DNA of 64,000 nucleotides, from positions 171,731,600-171,795,599 of the forward strand of contig CM041293.1 of the NCBI GenBank assembly GCA_023052935.1, written 5' to 3'. Numbering within the stretch: position 1 is the first letter of the stretch; every line of letters begins with the position of its first letter. The translations under genes were made by a program, and so were the position numbers. The DNA is from Piezodorus guildinii. Taxonomy: Eukaryota > Arthropoda > Insecta > Hemiptera > Pentatomidae. This document shows, one piece after another, positions 30,986 to 42,333 of the stretch. The notes beneath the pieces are model-generated. The model saw only the letters and a program-made list of their open reading frames with translations. It did not search any database and had not been told where the DNA came from.

Positions 30986-31324
30986 GTATCAATAGCAGAT
31001 CTGAAAAGGTCTCTGTTATCTCCGACCTATATCACCTACAGCGCATGTGTAGTACAGGTTTAGGACCAAAAAGCTGTTCTGCCCAGACGCGGAGACAGTT
31101 AAATAAATCTTATTTTTTTTAGTGGGATAAAGGATTTTGTTTAGACAAAGTTCAGCGTATTGGACAACTTAAATTAAAAAGACCCATTACATTACTGAAA
31201 TTCAGGACTATTCCACATTTTTTGGGGGTCGGGAGGAGGGGCCGAGTGGGGGTTAAAGCGCGTTGCTATGAACGCGCGTTGCCGAGCAACCAGAAGTCCA
31301 GTAACTTACGAGTTAGCCTGTTTT

Positions 31325-31395
31325 ATTTATTTATTTAACGTCCCTTTATTTATTTAATCGGACAATGAGACAGTGGGAGTCCTAAAATTTCCCCG
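31325..31395 (-). repeat. SINE-1 3' end fragment
   Basis: TTATTTAACGTCCCTTTA…GGACAATGAGACAGTGGGAG. A TTTATTTATT duplication interrupts it. The neighbouring GC-rich block (31205-31320) is unassigned. Confidence 0.7.
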
Positions 31396-31399
31396 CCCT

Positions 31400-33698
31400 C
31401 ATCCTCTGACCCGAGAAACCCCCTGTACAGCCTACCAAAGCGATGTAGGAGTGGACAAAAAAAAATCATTAGTTTTTATTCGTATTTTATTTTTTGTCGT
31501 CCTTTTGGGATGGAAAGTTTCCCCTGATTTCTATTACTTCTAATTTCTAATTTGTGTAGGGAAAAATTAATATAATATTTTTCAGATGGATTGGAGACGA
31601 GAAACATTATTTGCATACATACCTACATGTACTATCCTTAAATTCTCTAATGAGACCCAATATTCCATAAAAACCCTTTCTATTCAAAGCCTTTTTTCAG
31701 AGTTGGTGGTTTAGATCAAAGCCTGAATTCTGTTTGAACAGGAATATTTCAAAATAACTATTAATAACATTATTATCATAATTAAATAGGATTGTAAATT
31801 GCAATTGCGCACTATGGGTTTATAGTTTTATTTTTATGAATCATTAAATAGGTAATTTTTAGTTCTAAATCCGTTTTTTAAAAGAAAATTAGGATCGCGG
31901 ATGCGCTTCTCAGTTATATCGAAGACAATTTTAACTATAACATATAAGAAATGTTTATTGGTTAATTGATGATCATAAGTAATGATGTATTTTTATAATA
32001 ACTTGGCGTTCTTTATTTTCCAATTTTTGTTTTACCTGTGATATTTAAATATAATATATTAATGAACTTTGAATGCACCTATTACATATTGAAATTTAAT
32101 TATTTAATCATACATTTTTTTTCGAGTTTTAGATATTTTTCCGAGTTTATTATAAAAAGATTTTTCAATTTAATTTTAAAGAAGTAAACACCTTTAATAG
32201 TTAACATTACAATTTCTTAATTATATATCAAGCAAATAAACAACATTTACAAATTTCTGATATTTATTGGATACTGCTATTAAAAAATTTCTTCGATAAT
32301 GAATTAAGCTAGATGGCAATAAAAGTTTCATTTTATATAATACTAATGTATATACAATTATATAATATTTAAATAAAGAAATATGTGGATATATTTTAAA
32401 TATAATGACAGATAATAATCGTAATACAAGAGCATAAAGAATTTTTACCATTACAGATAAATATTATTAAGTAATTTTCATTAGTTAATTAAGGCGAATA
32501 TGGAAAGTATTCATTAAAAATATTAATGATGATATGTTAAAACTATGTAAATAAATTCAGAATCCATTGCTATGCGATTTTTTTAAAACTAAATAATTCA
32601 TTAATTTTTACTATTTCTGACGCCAAATGATAATTCATAACCTTTAAATTAAAATAATTAAGTAAGGATTTAAGTATGAAAAATAAAATAACGGAAAACA
32701 CAATAGAAACATTTAAAATTCTATATAAATAAATTTTTAAAAATTATATTTTAATATTAAATATGTTTTATAGGAATTTACTTTCAATTTTTTCTTTGAT
32801 CGAGTTGTTTATTCTTTGATCTTATGAACATAAGGGTGAATGGCATTAATAGGTTGGTGTTCTATAACTACCACCATTACGAATCAAAATAAAGCATAAT
32901 GAAACTGTCAATAAATAAAACATTTCATGGAATTATTCTTAATAAATATAAGCAACTCTATAACCAAATTCTGATAAATCGTTTATTTATAAGGTATCTC
33001 TCAAAAGACGAGCCATAACACGAAATGTAAACAAACTCTCAACTTTCGCCATAAACATTACGGTGCGGGCGCAAATTTCGTGCAGTGGTAGGTTAAGGTC
33101 AACACATCGCCAGCTGATAAGGTCTCGTGGAATTACAAAGTACGAATTAATTCAAATATATAGGTATATATTTTTTAAAGAAATTTGTTAAATAAACATG
33201 ACATTACAACCAAAGCGTCTTTTCAACTTTATTACACAGTCCCTCAAAATGTAAACAATTCTCAGTTAACAATGATTGATAATAACCTGATTTCAGACAG
33301 TATATAGACAAGTGTTGTAATTCCCAGATAAAATATCCTATATTAAAAATATTGAAATGCATACTAACCTATAGAAGGGTAGTTGTTATTATCACTATTT
33401 AGTGTTATTGCAAAATATCACTGCACACACTGTTTAACCAATAACCTTAAGATAGCCTCGCACGATATCTCAGGGACTTTATTTTCGGTTCGGCATTTGA
33501 CGGTTTTAAACTCGTGTTTTATAGTGTAGTGAAAGAGTTGGATGTTGCCACTGCACCTGCCATGGACTGACTAACTCAAACACAAACCAATTCTTCCCTT
33601 GACCTATATTACTCGGCTTTTGCTAATTCGTCTCTCCAGCCGATTGGATTTGTAAGTCCGATTCTTGAACCGCATGTAGGTTTTAAAAATTTCTTAAC
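31400..33698. other. AT-rich intergenic stretch upstream of NUDT14
   Basis: No exon, repeat family or RNA gene recognised. AT content is very high from 31,550 to 32,950. From about 33,420 it becomes more balanced, as expected for the 5' leader and promoter of the gene that starts at 33699, but no TATA box or initiator can be singled out. Confidence 0.5.
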
Positions 33699-34343
33699 AT
33701 GTTGAGCATAGGTGATGTGAAATTAGAGCCATTACGTGATTCTCAATATGTCATTCCATTCAGAATGAGATATAGTCAAAACGGTGTTTCAAAAATATGG
33801 GACCTAGTCAAGAGTCATGGTAGTGTAGCAGTGATTATATTCAATGTTTCTAGAAATGTCTTAGTCTGTGTTAAACAATTTAGACCTGGTGTTTATTTGA
33901 ATAGTATACCTGAATGTGATAAAAGAGACAATATTGATACTGGGAAGTATCCCCCAGATCTAGGCGTAACATTGGAGTTTTGTGCCGGAATCATTGATAA
34001 GAACAAGGCACTTGAAGAAATTGCTGCTGAAGAAGTTTTAGAAGAGTGTGGTTATAGTGTTAATCCCAGTAAGCTAGAAAAAATACAGACTTTTAGATGT
34101 TCCGTTGGTATATCCGGTGATTTTCAAACTATGTATTATGTTGAAGTCGATGACAATATGAGAATAAGTGAAGGAGGAGGTGTAGACACTGAACTTATTG
34201 AAGTGGTTGAACTTTCATTAGACGAAGGAAGACGGATATTGTCTTTACCATCACCTACTGCCCCTGGTGAATTCCTGTATGGGTTACTGTGGTTTTATCA
34301 TAATAAGTATCCTAGCAATAATGTAACAAATGTCATTTCGTGA
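33699..34343 (+). CDS. NUDT14: NUDT14-type UDP-sugar pyrophosphatase
   Basis: A complete intronless frame of 214 codons, ATG to TGA, close to the 222 residues of human NUDT14. Family knowledge: NUDT14 hydrolyses UDP-glucose and ADP-ribose-like sugars to a sugar phosphate plus a nucleotide, with Mg2+, in the cytosol. What is seen: RYSQNGVSKIWD (24-35), the strongly conserved KQFRPGVY (59-66), and a Nudix box from Gly97 (CAGIIDKN…) to EEVLEECGY (111-119) with the metal-binding Glu residues in place. As in NUDT14 itself the box is not the textbook pattern: the usual Arg before the Glu pair is Glu111. The C-terminal ELIEVVELSLDEG and GEFLYGLLWF also fit. The first ATG aligns with that of the second copy at 40139. 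An AATAAA lies 76 nt past the stop. Confidence 0.95.
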   Translation: MLSIGDVKLEPLRDSQYVIPFRMRYSQNGVSKIWDLVKSHGSVAVIIFNVSRNVLVCVKQFRPGVYLNSIPECDKRDNIDTGKYPPDLGVTLEFCAGIIDKNKALEEIAAEEVLEECGYSVNPSKLEKIQTFRCSVGISGDFQTMYYVEVDDNMRISEGGGVDTELIEVVELSLDEGRRILSLPSPTAPGEFLYGLLWFYHNKYPSNNVTNVIS

Positions 34344-34418
34344 TATTAGTTTTCTAAATATTTGTTTTCTTTTCGAAAACCATGGAAAAAAAGCTATTTA
34401 AATTTTATTAGTCATTAT

Positions 34419-34424
34419 AATAAA
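34419..34424 (+). terminator. Polyadenylation signal of the NUDT14 gene
   Basis: First AATAAA downstream of the stop at 34343, followed by a TTGTTGTTTTTTT stretch at 34452 that would serve as downstream element. Confidence 0.55.
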
Positions 34425-34554
34425 AATGTTATTGTTGTCCTTAAACAGCAGTATTGTTGTTTTTTTATTTAACCTTATTAAATAGTTTAAAAATCAGACA
34501 GCTGGCGCACGTAATATAGCTTTCTCTTATCTTTTTAAAATTTACTATATTGTT

Positions 34555-34675
34555 TATTTGTTTGTTCATTTAATGTCTCTCTATTCTACTGTGGCTAATT
34601 GGACGATGCTACAGTTGGTGTCCTAAATTGTGCCGATCCAGGTGTAATTAGAATAGGGATCTTTATCTATTATGT
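34555..34675 (-). repeat. SINE-1 3' fragment
   Basis: CATTTAATGTCTCTCTATTC, GGACGATGCTACAGTTGG, GAATAGGGATCTTTA: an older SINE-1 3' half on the minus strand. Confidence 0.75.
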
Positions 34676-34679
34676 GAAA

Positions 34680-36405
34680 CCTCCCCTTTGACAATTCTAT
34701 TGGAATTTTACATCAGCTTTTTAACCATTTATACTTTTTCATTAAGGATAAAACTTACATCTTATTAAATCATTCTTCGTTATAAATCCATTTGTTTTTT
34801 AAAGTCAGTCCTATATGACACTTCTGTGTAGTCAATGATGATGAAAAAGTTGCTGTGACTCTATAGTACTGTTATACATAGACCAAAATGATAACAACAA
34901 TTTATGTACAATGTGAGTAGAATGCTCCATCATTGTTGAACTATTTGTTAATGTTTTAATAAATAAAGAAAACTTATATATAAAAAATATATATACATAC
35001 ATAGACTGCAATACCTGGTCTTTGCAGCTACTTAAAAAATAAAATATAAAATTCAAATATTAATCACTACAAATAAATAACAAAAGAAAAGTTTATTGAG
35101 ATAAAGTAGAACAAATATCCCATTTTAAGATACAGCTATTTTTACAGTTTTTTGTGTGCTCCTTAATAAAAATCCTTAGATTTGAGCAATATTCTGAACA
35201 TATTTTTCAGGTATAGATATCTAGTGGATAGAATCACCTATATGTAATGAACCAAAGACCCTTCATGGGTTGGAGAGGTACAGGTTTTTTTTTTTTGGTT
35301 TTTTTTCAAATAAATATTTCATAAATTCTCAAAATAATCCAAAAAGTGACATTAAATTATATCAAAAGTTGATTGTTTTGACCTTGAAACAGTTCAGTTC
35401 TTTCATAAAATTTATTAAATAACAATATTTGAAACTTAAAAATAAGTTCCACTGCCTTTATAGTGATAACTGAGAAATTAGAGGATAAATTATTGATTAT
35501 TATTGTTTAATCAGTTAATGATTATTATTATTTTAGTTCATACTAAGTATCATATTAGTAAACTTACTCGAAAAAATTTATATTAAAACTTCAAATAGAT
35601 ATGAAATACTTAACCAATCTAATTACTATGGAACCATGACTTAGGATGTTAATCGAACAAAAGTTTTTAAATATCTTTACTCCACTGATCAGAGCCAATG
35701 TTTATAGACCAGAGCTTCATATGGTTGACTACCTCATCGAACATACATCTAAAAATATTTAGTTTAGAAAGAATTAGTTTGTACCAAACCTATTACAAAA
35801 ATGCACTTCTGGCGGCCTTAACTTCTTGCTAATTAGTTAATTAATTTGATGAATACACATGATTAGATTATGTTCTTAATATTTGTTATGTTTCAAAAAT
35901 GACAGAAGTATATCTCGCTGGTTAAAAACCTTTACTAATGACTGCTAGAAGAGAAAGGTTCAAGGCAGAGGTTAATGGTCCTCAGCGAAAAGATGGGTTT
36001 TGATGTGACAATTTCATTACAAATTGACTTAAAAAATGACTAAATTTATTTCATCAAAATAATATTATGCAATTAAATTCTGGGGATATATGATTTTGTT
36101 AATATATGTCAGTTTTTATTTAAAATATCTAGAGTTTTGTTTTTTCTTCTGATATATATATATATATAATGAAAGAAAAATTATTTATTAAGAATATATA
36201 TATTTTTATTTATTCTATTCTATTCTATATATATTTTTATTTATTGTCAAAAGAAAAAAAGTTATGTTTAAACAACACTGAAGCTCCCAAAATCTTAAAC
36301 TAATTTATGAAACTATTTCTAGAAGTATGTTTGATGATGTAGTCAACCATTCATCTAACTCCTAGACTATAAGATAAAATTAAAGCATTAGGTATATTGT
36401 TAGGT
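34680..36405. other. AT-rich stretch; SINE-2 remnant at 35210-35300
   Basis: No gene seen. At 35210-35300 CTAGTGGATAGAATCACC and AAAGACCCTTCATGGGTTGG then GTACAGG plus a T-run are the head and tail of an internally deleted SINE-2. A short (TA)n lies near 36153-36167. Confidence 0.55.
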
Positions 36406-36409
36406 TACA

Positions 36410-36662
36410 GTTTTTTGTTTATTTACGTCACTTTATGCTACTGTGACGAATCAGAAGATGCTGCAATGTTGTAAACTTTGCCTATCCAGGTTTAATTAGG
36501 ATAGGGATCTTTAAGGAGTACCTGACATGCTCGGGACCACCTTTTTAGGTTCCCTTCGAAGGACGGCATAAATATGGATTTTTTTCCCCATAAAAAATCC
36601 TTGGACCACCTGTGGGTTTGTACCCGTGACCTTTGGCATAGAAGTCTTGTTATGCTACAGAT
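36410..36662 (-). repeat. SINE-1, diverged, near full length
   Basis: Minus strand; CGTCACTTTATGCTACTG at the tail end through TGTGGGTTTGTACCCGTGAC at the B box. The A-box part of the head is missing and replaced by a (CT)n run at 36680-36708. Confidence 0.82.
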
Positions 36663-36994
36663 TGCAATAAAAAAATTGTTTTCTCTCTCTCTCTCTTTCT
36701 CTCTCTCTAAAGTTGCAGCCATATGAATGATGTTGGGTCAACTGTCCAGAAACAGGTCTTTTTTGCCTATTGAACTCATTTCACTTATTGTCTGGTCATA
36801 GCAAAAGTTTAGACTTGGAACATGGTTAATGTTTGATTAATGGGCAACTTAATATGCAAAATTAGAAAATGGTTATAACATAAAAATGAATTCATCATGA
36901 AGTGACAATGGTTGACTGTGTGTATATATGAGAGAAGTTGGTTGAGGGTGCAGTCAATTTAACACACAATTAAGCGTAAACTTAATTTATTGGT

Positions 36995-37033
36995 GCCGAC
37001 ATTTCGGCCTAAATTATAGGCCTTCTTCAGGGC
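36995..37033 (-). ncRNA. Hammerhead-like motif, left arm
   Basis: Minus strand: GCC, CTGAAGA, an 18-nt hairpin (GGCCTA against TAGGCC, six pairs), GAAAT, GTC, GGC. CTGANGA allows any base at the fifth position, and GTC would be a canonical cleavage triplet. GCC/GGC close stem I. Confidence 0.6.
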
Positions 37034-37769
37034 TATAAGAAAAACAAAAAACAAAGATAACAACCAGCAGTGGAATACAATATATAAAGATGATAAGAAA
37101 AATCAAATTGTACTAAAGATTACAAACAAAGTGAAAAAGTAGTAATGACAATTGATAAATGTGATAATTTTTTTTTTTTTTAAGTGAAATAGTAGTAATG
37201 ATAATTGATAAATGTAATAATTCCTACAAACAAAAACAAAAGAGGGGAAGACATTTTAATAAAAGGTGTGTTATATTTTACAGTTATAATTAATTACTTA
37301 TTTAATTAATGTGCGACGTTATAAAGTTGAAAAAATAAAGAAAGTGATAAAAGTCAAAAAATAGTGATGAAATAGTTATAATAGTGAAAAATTATAAAGT
37401 TAATTTTTTTTTTAATTATTAATTTTTTTTTTTTTTTAATTTTATAAATTAAAAAAAAAAAAAATAACTTTATAATTTTTCACTATTATAACTATTTCAT
37501 CACTATTTTTTGACTTTCATCACTTTCTTTATTTTTTCAACTTATAACGTCTCACATTAATTAAATAAGTAATTAATTATAACTGTAAAATATAACACAC
37601 CTTTTATTAAAATGTCTTCCCCTCTTTTGTTTTTGTTTGTAGGAATTATTAAATTTATCAATTGTCATTACTACTTTTTCACTTTGTTTGTAATTAGTAC
37701 AATTTGATTTTTCTTATCATCTTTATATATTGTATTCCACTGCTGGTTGTTATCTTTGTTTTTCTTATA

Positions 37770-37808
37770 GCCCTGAAGAAGGCCTATAATTTAGGCCGAA
37801 ACATCGGC
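37770..37808 (+). ncRNA. Hammerhead-like motif, right arm
   Basis: Mirror copy of the left-arm motif on the plus strand: GCC, CTGAAGA, six-pair hairpin, GAAAC, ATC, GGC. GTC has become ATC, but H17 is still C. Confidence 0.6.
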
Positions 37809-37875
37809 ACCAATAAATTAAGTTTACGCTTAATTGTGTGTTAAATTGACTGCACCCTCAACCAACTTCTCTCAT

Positions 37876-38478
37876 AAAAATGAATTTTTTAAAACATTTA
37901 GCTAGAAGTAATTACGATATCAATTGCTATTACATTTATAAGGCCTAATTAATTGCAATTTATCCATTTTATTACTGTGTATAATATCAATTATACATAC
38001 GTGTTGTTAATAAAATGACAGAGTTACTTAATGCTTTTATTGGTAATTGCTATTACTCTGGCTCACTTTGTAATTCTAAATTACAATTATTTTTTGTCGT
38101 AATTTTGCTTGTTTTTTTTTTTTGTTTTCTTTTCTCTATTCTAAATTACATTGATTTGTATTTGAAATTATTTTATCCCAGCATTGTAATACATCTTAAC
38201 TCCATAACTGTATATAATAGTGTCCATGAAGACACTATTATATACTAATTAATATTGCAAACTGTGGATTGATGTATACCGACAGCAGTATTTCTCTCAT
38301 TGATTGATTGATTTATACTAATATTTCTCTCACTTGTCAATCTGATTAACTGGTACTCGTCATTGATTGGCGACCCTGGAAACGACCTGCAAGACTTCCT
38401 GACTCCATCGTGCATTCATTCTAGCGTGAAGGTGGTCAGATAAACCACTCGCGATTGTACAATACTGATCTATAATTG
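37876..38478. other. Stretch without a recognised gene
   Basis: AT-rich to 38,230, then a more balanced segment (about 38,350-38,450) with no open frame. A 24-bp phrase with GTGTCCATGAAGACACTATT at 38220 forms a small hairpin. Confidence 0.4.
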
Positions 38479-38479
38479 A

Positions 38480-38985
38480 ATTTTTTTTATTTATAGTAAT
38501 TTACTACTGTATTACAGAACACAATAAGTAAATATGAGTGGCAGCACTTCACTAACTATTTTAACTCAGTAGGTCCCGAGGCCACCTTCTTTTCAGTCGC
38601 CTTGGAGGGTTATCAGGGATACCTAAGGAAGATAAATTACGGACAAGTGGGTTTGTGTGGGCAGAGAGTTTAGAATGGAAAGAGGAGTATCTATCACGGG
38701 CTATGTCTGCAACAAATGGGATGTTAAGGTCATTATGGATGAGTTGATTTGTAACAAAATAAGGGGCATTCAGGATTTTGGATTGTAAGGACTGGATGCG
38801 GGAGGAATTAGATGGTTTTGTAGAGCCCCAAAGATCGATTCCATATGTCCAAATAGGTCTGATAATAGTGATGTAAATGAGTCTTTTGTAATATACTGGA
38901 AGTTTTGAATGTTTGTCTAGTGTTGTAGTAATCGATATCTTCAACAGTTTTTTGTCGTTTCAGTCTTGTGTGAGGATCTAATTGA
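38480..38985 (-). mobile_element. Jockey-like LINE, 3' fragment
   Basis: Minus-strand frame with RPIWTYGIDLWGSTKPSN, NAPYFVTNQLIHNDLNIPFV, NPLVRNLSSLGIPDNPPRRL and WPRDLLS. The upstream KRQ.T..RYRLL region is frameshifted near 38940. The 3' end again resembles …TTTACTACTGTATTAC. About 500 bp long and 5'-truncated. Confidence 0.88.
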
Positions 38986-39054
38986 ATTTAAAAAATATTT
39001 TTGATGAAGATTGATCGCAAATTGAATTATTTTGCGTATTAGGTTTAGTAGAGC

Positions 39055-39310
39055 AATATTTATGCTTCTGTGGGTAATCTGACGATGCTACATTGTGAAC
39101 GCTAAATTTTGTATATTAAAGTTTTATTAGGATAGGGAACTTTAACGAGTACCTAACATCTTCTCAGTTCGGGACAACCATTTTACGTCCCCTCAGAATG
39201 ACGGCATAGCCAAGAATATTTTACTTCTTTTAAAAAATCCTTGGGCCATATGCCCAGTTTCAATTCACAACCTACATAGAAGGCTACTATTATAGCTACT
39301 ACCCCTGTGT
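39055..39310 (-). repeat. SINE-1, degenerate copy
   Basis: CTGACGATGCTACATTGTG, GATAGGGAACTTTAACGAGT and TTTTAAAAAATCCTTGGGCC keep the SINE-1 order, but the tRNA head is barely recognisable. One of the oldest copies here. Confidence 0.72.
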
Positions 39311-39404
39311 TTACGTGTTCATAAAGTCCCATCAATAAAAATTAGAATAATGTTGCTCAGTGACATTCAATACAGCTATTGAGAAATCTGTAATAACTAT
39401 TCCA

Positions 39405-39615
39405 TTTTTACTTTCACTTACCTATATATGAATTATATAGTAAGGGAAAGTATTGCGATCGTGAAAATTTTCGAATTCCAGTTTTCAACGGAAATACACG
39501 TTTTATGATATCCTGAGTCCAAATAACCAAGTCCCGAAAAAAGGTCTGTGTGTGTGTGTGTGGATAACTCCCGGACGAAAACGACAAATCCTATGAAACT
39601 GACATTTCATATTTA
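39405..39615 (-). repeat. Family A 3'-end fragment
   Basis: TTTTACTTTCACTTACC at 39408 through ATATTTAAGACAAATAT at 39612. The rest of the element is missing. Confidence 0.8.
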
Positions 39616-39826
39616 AGACAAATATATCCGGCGATGTAGTATTACAGATTGATAAAAAATAGTAGTTACATTCATTCAAGCACACTTCTGCATTTCTTTA
39701 AACGAATTATTATGAATTGCAGACTACTAATACCACTGTTAATATCTAACTGTATCGTTGGGATAAGACAAGATTCATGAAATATCCTTTTAATGAAAAA
39801 ATTATAAGGAAGTAATTTAATATTAG

Positions 39827-40021
39827 TCATAGTAAGTTTAACCTAAACATTGGAACATCAGCTGTTTTTAACACAGCCATTTTAAATGTTTTATCAATTT
39901 CTGACCTGCAACAACAGGATTGTACATGCAATAAATAGTCTGGAACAATTTTTGGTTTTACTTTTTCTGCCTCTACCTCCCAAATCGTGATGGGATAATA
40001 TTCCATATGCAATTCAAACAC
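39827..40021 (-). other. Unrecognised short open region
   Basis: A 64-codon minus-strand frame (YYPITIWEVEAEKVKP…; VPMFRLNLL at the end) directly upstream of the second NUDT14 copy. Composition is protein-like but there is no clear splice site. AACCTAAACATTGGAACA at its 3' end recurs at 46140, just past the MTFR gene, so it may be an old repeat or retrocopy. Confidence 0.3.
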
Positions 40022-40138
40022 TTCATTTTTAAACTACGAAATAATCGCCTATAGTTCATTGCTATAGGTAATGAAAAGCTTTAAAAAATACTTTCTCTGG
40101 TTTCTTATCCAAAAGAAAATTTGGTTAAATTGCTTGGT

Positions 40139-40773
40139 ATGTTGAAAATACACGATATTAAAATAGGTGCATTCAAAGATTCACAATATGTTATTCCATT
40201 CAGAGTAGAATATATTCAAAACGGCGTTTCTAAAATATGGGACCTAGTCAAGAGTCATGGTAGTGTAGCAGTGATAATTTATAACGTTTCTAGAAAAGTA
40301 TTAGTCTGTGTGAAACAATTTAGACCTGGTGTTTATATGAGTAGTATACCTGATAGTGATAAAACAGACTACATTGATACTAAGAAATATCCACCAGAAT
40401 TGGGGGTAACATTAGAGTTCTGTGCTGGACTCAAAAGGGTAAAAACAAAACCCAGGAAGTAATAGCTGCTGAAGAAATTTTAGAAGAATGTGGTTACGAA
40501 GTTAATCCTAGTATGTTGGAAAAAATACAGACTTTAAGGTGCTCGGTTGGCATATCTGGTAATAGCCAAACTTTGTATTATGTTGAAGTTGATGACAGAA
40601 TGAAAGTTGGCAAAGGAGGAGGAGTAGAGACAGAACTTATTGACGTCGCCGAACTTTCATTAGAAGAAGGAAAGCAAATTTTGGCTTCGCCATCCGCTAC
40701 TTCACCTGGCGAATTCCTTTATGGATTACTTTGGTTTTATCATAATAAGTATCCTAATATAATGACGAAATGA
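40139..40773 (+). pseudogene. Second NUDT14-type copy, frameshifted in the Nudix box
   Basis: The frame opens at 40139 (aligned to the ATG of the first copy; an alternative ATG lies at 40121) and matches it closely, with blocks such as ATATGGGACCTAGTCAAGAG identical at the DNA level. After CAGL (codon about 98) the frame shifts by one base, in a run CTCAAAAGGG, giving a stop at 40460. The correct frame resumes at once (…QEVIAAEEILEECGY) and stays open to TGA at 40771. The shift hits the Nudix box, so the protein as written is dead. Everything else is intact, including KQFRPGVY and GEFLYGLLWF. Given indel errors elsewhere in this assembly (26895-29239), a sequencing error is a real alternative to a pseudogene. 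It is intronless, so either a tandem duplicate of an intronless gene or a retrocopy. AATAAA at 40962. Confidence 0.88.
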
Positions 40774-41046
40774 GGGGGATTACTTTTTTGTTAAGAATTT
40801 TTTCTAGACGTCAAAAAATAGAAAAATTACGAAGAAGCAACTAAACTCAAAAAAAAACTTTATTTTTTTCTAAAGCGATTGTCAAATATTTTTGTTTTTC
40901 GGTTTAACGACATTACTTCAATCCAGTTTTTATATATTTCTCACCATAGTTTATTTGGGCGAATAAAACATAATTACAAGGCTTGAATTTTTTTCTTAAA
41001 TCAAATTTCTTTGTTAGTACAATTCATTGCATTTTAAGGTTAGAGG

Positions 41047-41287
41047 TCAGGAGGGATGTAGTGGCTAGCATAACCTTATATCCTCAAGGTCGCGAGTTCA
41101 AATCCGGCAGATGGCTCTAGGATTTTGAAAGGGAGTACAAAATAATTGGTAGGGCCGTTCTTTGGAGACGTAAAATGGTGGTCCCTATCCTGTGCGATAT
41201 AAGCTACTCATTAAAAATCATTATCCTAATAAAATCAAGATAGGCAAAATTTAGGACTCCCACAGTAGCATCGTCCGATCAGCCATA
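41047..41287 (+). repeat. SINE-1 interrupted by an RTE-like LINE
   Basis: Head at 41050 (GTAGTGGCTAGCATAACC; B box GAGTTCAAATCC), body to GTCCGATCAGCCATA at 41285. The last bases AGCCATA recur right after the LINE at about 42301, a likely target-site duplication. Confidence 0.82.
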
Positions 41288-42293
41288 ATAATAATAATAA
41301 TAGGCTTAGTGAACCCGAAGGTTCGATGCCGATACCACCAAACTTCGGCTGCACAGACTCGTCCAATGTTCGCCGGTCAAGCCGAAACCCCCCAGATCAG
41401 CCTTAATGCAATCCTCCCATCGACGCTTCGGCCTACCTTTCGGACGCCTACCAGTCGGTTCAGCGAATACCAACTTTCTCGGAATCCGTTTCTCACCGAG
41501 CCCAACAACTTAACGCGCCCATTTGAGTCTCCGCGATGCTATCAACTCAATTATATTCACAGGGTACAAACTTCGCGATTCCGCGTTGTGCAACCTTCTA
41601 AACTCCCCAGTGGCCTCATCTCTCTTTGGACCAAATATTTTACGCAGTACCTTAAAGCGGCCACGTTTCACATCCGTAAAGAACCGTCGGAAGAATAATA
41701 GTTTTATAAATTCTAACCTTTAAGTTTTTAGATAGAAGCCGCGAACTAAGTAACTTAGCAACTGAATAATAACACGCATTTCCCACCTTTAACCGGGACT
41801 TTATTTCTTCCTGGATTTCATTTTTTCTAGTTATAATTGAACCTAAATACTTGAATTTCTCTACTTGTTCAAAAGTATGTCCTGATACATCAATATCACC
41901 AAGATCGACACCGTTTCTGCTACTAATCATATATTTCGTCTTGTCGGTATTTAATTCGTGTCCTATTTCTTTACCGGTTTTTATTAACACACTTTTATTT
42001 AGTTGTATGGTTTCTGTGTCTTCACCTAGCAGTATCAGATCATCGGCATACCCCAAAACCGGAATCTTGTCACCCATATTTAAGCCTTTCTCGGTACACA
42101 TCACCTTTTCTATGACATATTCTAAAGCTATATTAAATAACACAGGTGAAAGGGAGTCATCCTGTTTCAAACCCGATCGCACCTCAAATCTCTCGGAGTA
42201 ATTATGACCGATTCTAACTTAATGGAATGTTTCCGACAAACACATCTCTACTAGGTTTACTAACTTTCTAGGTATTCCCTGTTCAATCATGAT
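41288..42293 (-). mobile_element. RTE-like LINE, best-preserved reverse transcriptase 3' half
   Basis: Minus strand. Frame from 42182: GLKQDDSLSPVLFNIALEY, VLGYADDLILLGEDTET (motif C), LGSIITRKNEIQEEIKSRL, NACYYSVAKLLSSRLL, ILPTVLYGCETWPL; then a small deletion near 41655 and the C-terminal GEFRRLHN…WED region. It ends in (ATT)n at 41288-41302. A stop (TAA) near 42220 and the deletion make it inactive. It is the longest copy of this LINE in the window. Confidence 0.93.
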
Positions 42294-42333
42294 GTTATAT
42301 TAGCCATAGTACTATAAAATTGACATTAAATGA

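Larger units (their letters stand above)
36928..37875. mobile_element. 948-bp near-perfect palindrome (fold-back element)
   Basis: The left arm from ATGAGAGAAGTTGGTTGAGG and the right arm ending CCTCAACCAACTTCTCTCAT are inverted copies of about 450 bp meeting at a T-run/A-run centre near 37,440. The only large asymmetry is a duplication of about 55 bp in the left arm (TAGTAATGA.AATTGATAAA twice). Each arm carries a 39-nt hammerhead-like motif. No ORF. It lies between the two NUDT14 copies. Confidence 0.93.

Noticed and set aside
41851..42201. 116-codon plus-strand frame
   Set aside because: Antisense of the RTE-like reverse transcriptase, which has the YADD motif on the minus strand.
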